Source: Rhizobium sp. ZPR4 (lineage in GTDB: Bacteria; Pseudomonadota; Alphaproteobacteria; Rhizobiales; Rhizobiaceae). Taken from it: 64,000 nucleotides of DNA. The translations under genes and the position numbers were made by a program. The stretch is taken from assembly GCF_040215725.1 (NCBI RefSeq), contig NZ_CP157969.1, positions 124,001-188,000 of the forward strand. The letters are read 5' to 3'. The notes under the pieces were generated by a model. That model saw nothing but the letters and a program-made list of their open reading frames with translations, was not told where the DNA came from and made no database searches. This document shows positions 61,542 to 64,000 of the stretch, one piece after another (positions within the stretch are counted from its first letter, which is position 1; each line of letters starts with the position of its first letter).

Positions 61542-63137
61542 ATGAAGCACTTTTCGAAGGCCATGTTTGTGGGCGCTACAATCGGCATGCTGACACTGGC
61601 TGCGCCGCAGCTTCAGGCGGCTACGCCCAAAGATCAATTGGTAATCGGCACCTCGCTCGCGCAGGTGCTGTCCCTCGACCCGCAGCAGGCCACTGAACCC
61701 AAGGCGCTCGAAATCCTTGCCAATCTCTACGATCGACTTGTCGCAACGACCGCGGATGGCAAGATCGTACCGCAGCTGGCAGAAAGCTGGACGGATGACG
61801 GCAAGTCGCTGACGCTGAAATTGCGGGAAGCCACTTTCGCCTCCGGCAACCCGGTCACCGCCAACGATGTCGTCTTCTCACTGACCCGGCTGATGAAGCT
61901 CAACCAGTCTGGTTCCTCCTATTTCAAGCGCATCGGCTATTCCACGGAAACCGTCGCCAATCAGATCCATGCGGTCGACGCCAAGACGGTGCGCATCGAT
62001 CTGACGGACAAGGTGACGGCCGAAGGGCTGCTTTATCGGCTGGCGCTCGGCGTTTCGAGCGTTGTCGATAGTGTCGAGGTGCAGAAGCATATTGCAAACG
62101 ACGATTCCGGAAACGCCTGGCTGCGTACCCATTCGGCAGGCTCCGGGCCGTTCACGCTGAACAAATGGACCCCAAACGAGATCGTCATTCTGGATGCCAA
62201 CAAGGCCTATGTCGGCGGCGCACCGAAAATGCGGCGCGTCATCATCCGCCATGTACCGGAAAGCCAGGTCGAGCGGCTGATGCTTGACCGCGGCGATATC
62301 GATATCGGCAATGCATTGTCCAAGTCCGATCTCGAAACCTTCGAGACCAAGGGCAATTTCGTCATCCAGCGCGTGCCGACGGGTGGCTTCTATGTGCTGG
62401 CGATGAATGCGGGCAATCAATATCTCGCCAACCCGAAGGTTCGTGAAGCCATCGCCTACGGCATTGACTACAAGGGTATTGAGAAGACCATCATGGGTCC
62501 TTACGGCCGGGCACGAAACGTCCCCGTTCCGGAAAACTTCGAATACGCACTGCCGAATCCGGACTGGCATCTCGATGTTGCCAAGGCAAAGCAATTGCTC
62601 ACGGACGCAGGCTTCAAGGACGGCTTCTCGCTGACGCTGAAGACGATCTCGCAGACGCCGCGCATCGATCTGGCAACCGCCATTCAGGCCTCCCTCGGCC
62701 AGATCGGCATCAAGGTCGAGATACAGCAGGGCAATGGTTCAGAGATCATTGCCGCCCACCGCGCGCGCAACTTCGACCTGCTGCTGCCGCAGACGAGCGC
62801 GCTGATGCCGAACGTTCTTGGCTCCATGGATGATTTTGCCAACAATCCCGACAACCGGCTCGAGGCCAACAATGCCGGCAACTTCGCCTGGCGTTCGGCC
62901 TGGGATATCCCCGGATTGACGGCACTTGCGGAAAAGACCTCGGTAGAGCCCGATGCCAAGAAGCGGGCCGAACTCTATACCCAGATGCAGCAGATGTTCG
63001 TTGATCTGAAACCGGCGCTCCTGCCGCTTTTCGAACGGTTCGAACCCCTTGTTCTCTCCGCCAGGGTCAAAGGCTATCTCGGGCATCCCAACCAGATGAC
63101 CCGCCTTGAAAACGTGACCAAGGCCGACGCCGAATAA
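61542..63137 (+). CDS. Family-5 ABC transporter substrate-binding protein (peptide/oligosaccharide type)
   Basis: A 531-residue periplasmic protein. The signal peptide (MKHFSKAMFVGATIGMLTLAAPQLQA) is followed by the SBP_bac_5 sequence LVIGTSLAQVLSLDPQQATEPKALEILANLYDRLV, LAESWTDDGKSLTLKLREATFASGNPVTANDVVFSLTRL, YVLAMNAGNQYLANPKVREAIAYGIDYKGI and FRQ-like C-terminus QMTRLENVTKAD. Although the family is named for peptides, it also brings in sugars and oligosaccharides. Gene context points to a uronate or aldarate-type ligand. GAGGGAGG lies before the ATG. Confidence 0.9.
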   Translation: MKHFSKAMFVGATIGMLTLAAPQLQAATPKDQLVIGTSLAQVLSLDPQQATEPKALEILANLYDRLVATTADGKIVPQLAESWTDDGKSLTLKLREATFASGNPVTANDVVFSLTRLMKLNQSGSSYFKRIGYSTETVANQIHAVDAKTVRIDLTDKVTAEGLLYRLALGVSSVVDSVEVQKHIANDDSGNAWLRTHSAGSGPFTLNKWTPNEIVILDANKAYVGGAPKMRRVIIRHVPESQVERLMLDRGDIDIGNALSKSDLETFETKGNFVIQRVPTGGFYVLAMNAGNQYLANPKVREAIAYGIDYKGIEKTIMGPYGRARNVPVPENFEYALPNPDWHLDVAKAKQLLTDAGFKDGFSLTLKTISQTPRIDLATAIQASLGQIGIKVEIQQGNGSEIIAAHRARNFDLLLPQTSALMPNVLGSMDDFANNPDNRLEANNAGNFAWRSAWDIPGLTALAEKTSVEPDAKKRAELYTQMQQMFVDLKPALLPLFERFEPLVLSARVKGYLGHPNQMTRLENVTKADAE

Positions 63138-63157
63138 GCAATCGAAGGCAGCCGATC

Positions 63158-64000
63158 ATGAAGGAACTATCCGTAGCCGAATTCGGCCGACGCATCGCGC
63201 ATCTGATCGTCAGCCTGTTCATCCTCCTGTTGGTCACCTTCGTGATCGGCCGCGTCCTGCCGGCCGATCCGGTGGGTGCGATCGTCGGCGAGCTGGCCGA
63301 TCCCGCCGCCTATGCGGCAATGCGCCAGCGGCTCGGACTGGATCTTCCCGTTTACGAACAGTTCTTCATCTATCTGAAGGGTCTTGCCCATGGCGATTTC
63401 GGCACGGCGATCCTGACGGGAAATCCCGTCTCCGCCGATCTTGCCCAGGCCTTTCCGGCGACGTTCGAGCTTGCGACGCTTGCCGTCATCATCTCGACCT
63501 TCGTCGGCGTGCCGCTCGGTCTGGTGGCAGCACTGTTCCGTGACCGGCTGATCGACAAGATCGCGCGCGTCGTCTCTCTCGTCGGCCATTCCATTCCGGT
63601 CTTCTGGTTCGGGATCGTCGGGCTTGTCGTCTTCTATGCGAGCCTGAACTGGGTCGGCGGCCCAGGCCGGGTCGATGTCTATTATGAGGGTATCGTCACG
63701 CCGCAAACCGGTCTTCTGCTGGTGGACAGTCTCCTGCAGGGCGAGACGGACATTTTCTGGAATGCGCTGAGCCACATCATCCTGCCGGCCTTCATTCTCG
63801 CCTATGCGGCCGTTGCCTATATCACCCGCATGACCCGCAGTTTCACCCTGGAGCAGCTCAGCCAGGACTATGTGATTGCCGCCCGCGCCAAGGGCGTCGG
63901 TCCAGCGCGAACCATCATCGGCCATGTTCTTCCGAACATCGCCGTGCAGCTCATCACCATTCTCGCCATCTCCTATGGGGGGCTGCTTGAGGGCGCGGTG
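63158..64000 (+). CDS. DppB-type ABC transporter permease (cut by window edge)
   Basis: The first 281 codons are present; the stop is beyond the window. ATG 63158 comes 20 bases after the binding-protein stop. The N-terminal membrane segment (IAHLIVSLFILLLVTFVIGRVLPADPV), LPVYEQFFIYLKGLAHGDFGTAI, the central VIISTFVGVPLGLVAALF and the coupling loop TLEQLSQDYVIAARAKGVGPARTIIGHVLPNIAVQLITILA are typical of DppB/OppB. It forms the channel with a DppC-like partner presumably encoded to the right. Confidence 0.92.
   Translation, partial: MKELSVAEFGRRIAHLIVSLFILLLVTFVIGRVLPADPVGAIVGELADPAAYAAMRQRLGLDLPVYEQFFIYLKGLAHGDFGTAILTGNPVSADLAQAFPATFELATLAVIISTFVGVPLGLVAALFRDRLIDKIARVVSLVGHSIPVFWFGIVGLVVFYASLNWVGGPGRVDVYYEGIVTPQTGLLLVDSLLQGETDIFWNALSHIILPAFILAYAAVAYITRMTRSFTLEQLSQDYVIAARAKGVGPARTIIGHVLPNIAVQLITILAISYGGLLEGAV

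Overview
The window looks like accessory, catabolism-rich DNA from an alphaproteobacterium of the Rhizobium/Agrobacterium group. The evidence is the high GC content, the dense leftward and rightward operons with ATGA/GTGA overlaps, many ABC uptake systems each paired with a local regulator, rhizobial-style intergenic palindromes (3335-3448), and protein sequences of rhizobial character. There are no rRNA or tRNA genes, CRISPR arrays, insertion sequences or replication genes. It is most likely part of a large replicon or chromid. Both ends cut through transporter genes.

Layout. (1) 1-5903: a sugar ABC transporter (binding protein and RbsC-type permease, leftward) diverges from a split transketolase, an FGGY sugar kinase and a SorC-type regulator. 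The same dyad (TGAAT-N4-ATTCA) recurs at both divergent promoters and before the regulator. (2) 5985-11779: an SDR dehydrogenase, polar amino-acid-type ABC transporter and RraA-like aldolase operon, with a divergent Nac-like LysR regulator. (3) 11825-17816: a tightly coupled operon of biotin carboxylase, two biotin-carrier-like proteins, 5-oxoprolinase-type PxpB/PxpC/PxpA and an aminotransferase; one carrier lacks the biotin lysine. (4) 18086-21916: a PdxA-family dehydrogenase and a divergent GntR regulator flanking a perfect 20-bp palindrome, then a GH13 alpha-glucosidase. (5) 22090-30305: an eight-gene leftward operon with an amino-acid-type ABC transporter, two NodB/PuuE-like deacetylases, an MmgE/PrpD protein, an argininosuccinate-lyase-like C-N lyase and a LysR regulator. 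This gene set suggests aminopolycarboxylate (iminodisuccinate-type) catabolism.

(6) 30499-34871: a Nudix hydrolase, a Na/Pi cotransporter with PHO-box-like sequence upstream, a frameshifted metallo-beta-lactamase-fold gene and an APH-type kinase. (7) 34958-42179: a PepSY protein, response regulator and histidine kinase diverge from a 1347-residue single-module NRPS-like protein (adenylation, carrier, then membrane segments with three left-handed beta-helix domains), followed by its phosphopantetheinyl transferase. This is the most distinctive biosynthetic system here and resembles poly-amino-acid synthases. (8) 42253-46854: a BASS transporter, an ICMT-like methyltransferase and an SsuABC/NMT1-type ABC transporter.

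(9) 47204-55041: an island of mostly exported or envelope-directed proteins, all on the + strand: an unknown secreted protein, a Tae4-like peptidoglycan amidase, an alginate-lyase-like protein with a substituted catalytic His, a possible TraB-like protein, an exported ClpP-like protease, an alpha/beta hydrolase, and a LysM protein coupled to a possible metallopeptidase. No secretion apparatus is in the window. (10) 55158-64000: a DUF4168 protein, an AGE-family epimerase, an exported beta-propeller lactonase, KdgD, a mannonate-dehydratase-like protein and a GntR regulator, then a divergent family-5 ABC transporter. Together they suggest uronate/aldarate uptake and breakdown to 2-oxoglutarate semialdehyde.

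Functions are inferred by reading motifs; no database search was possible. Start codons were chosen by Shine-Dalgarno spacing and gene overlap.
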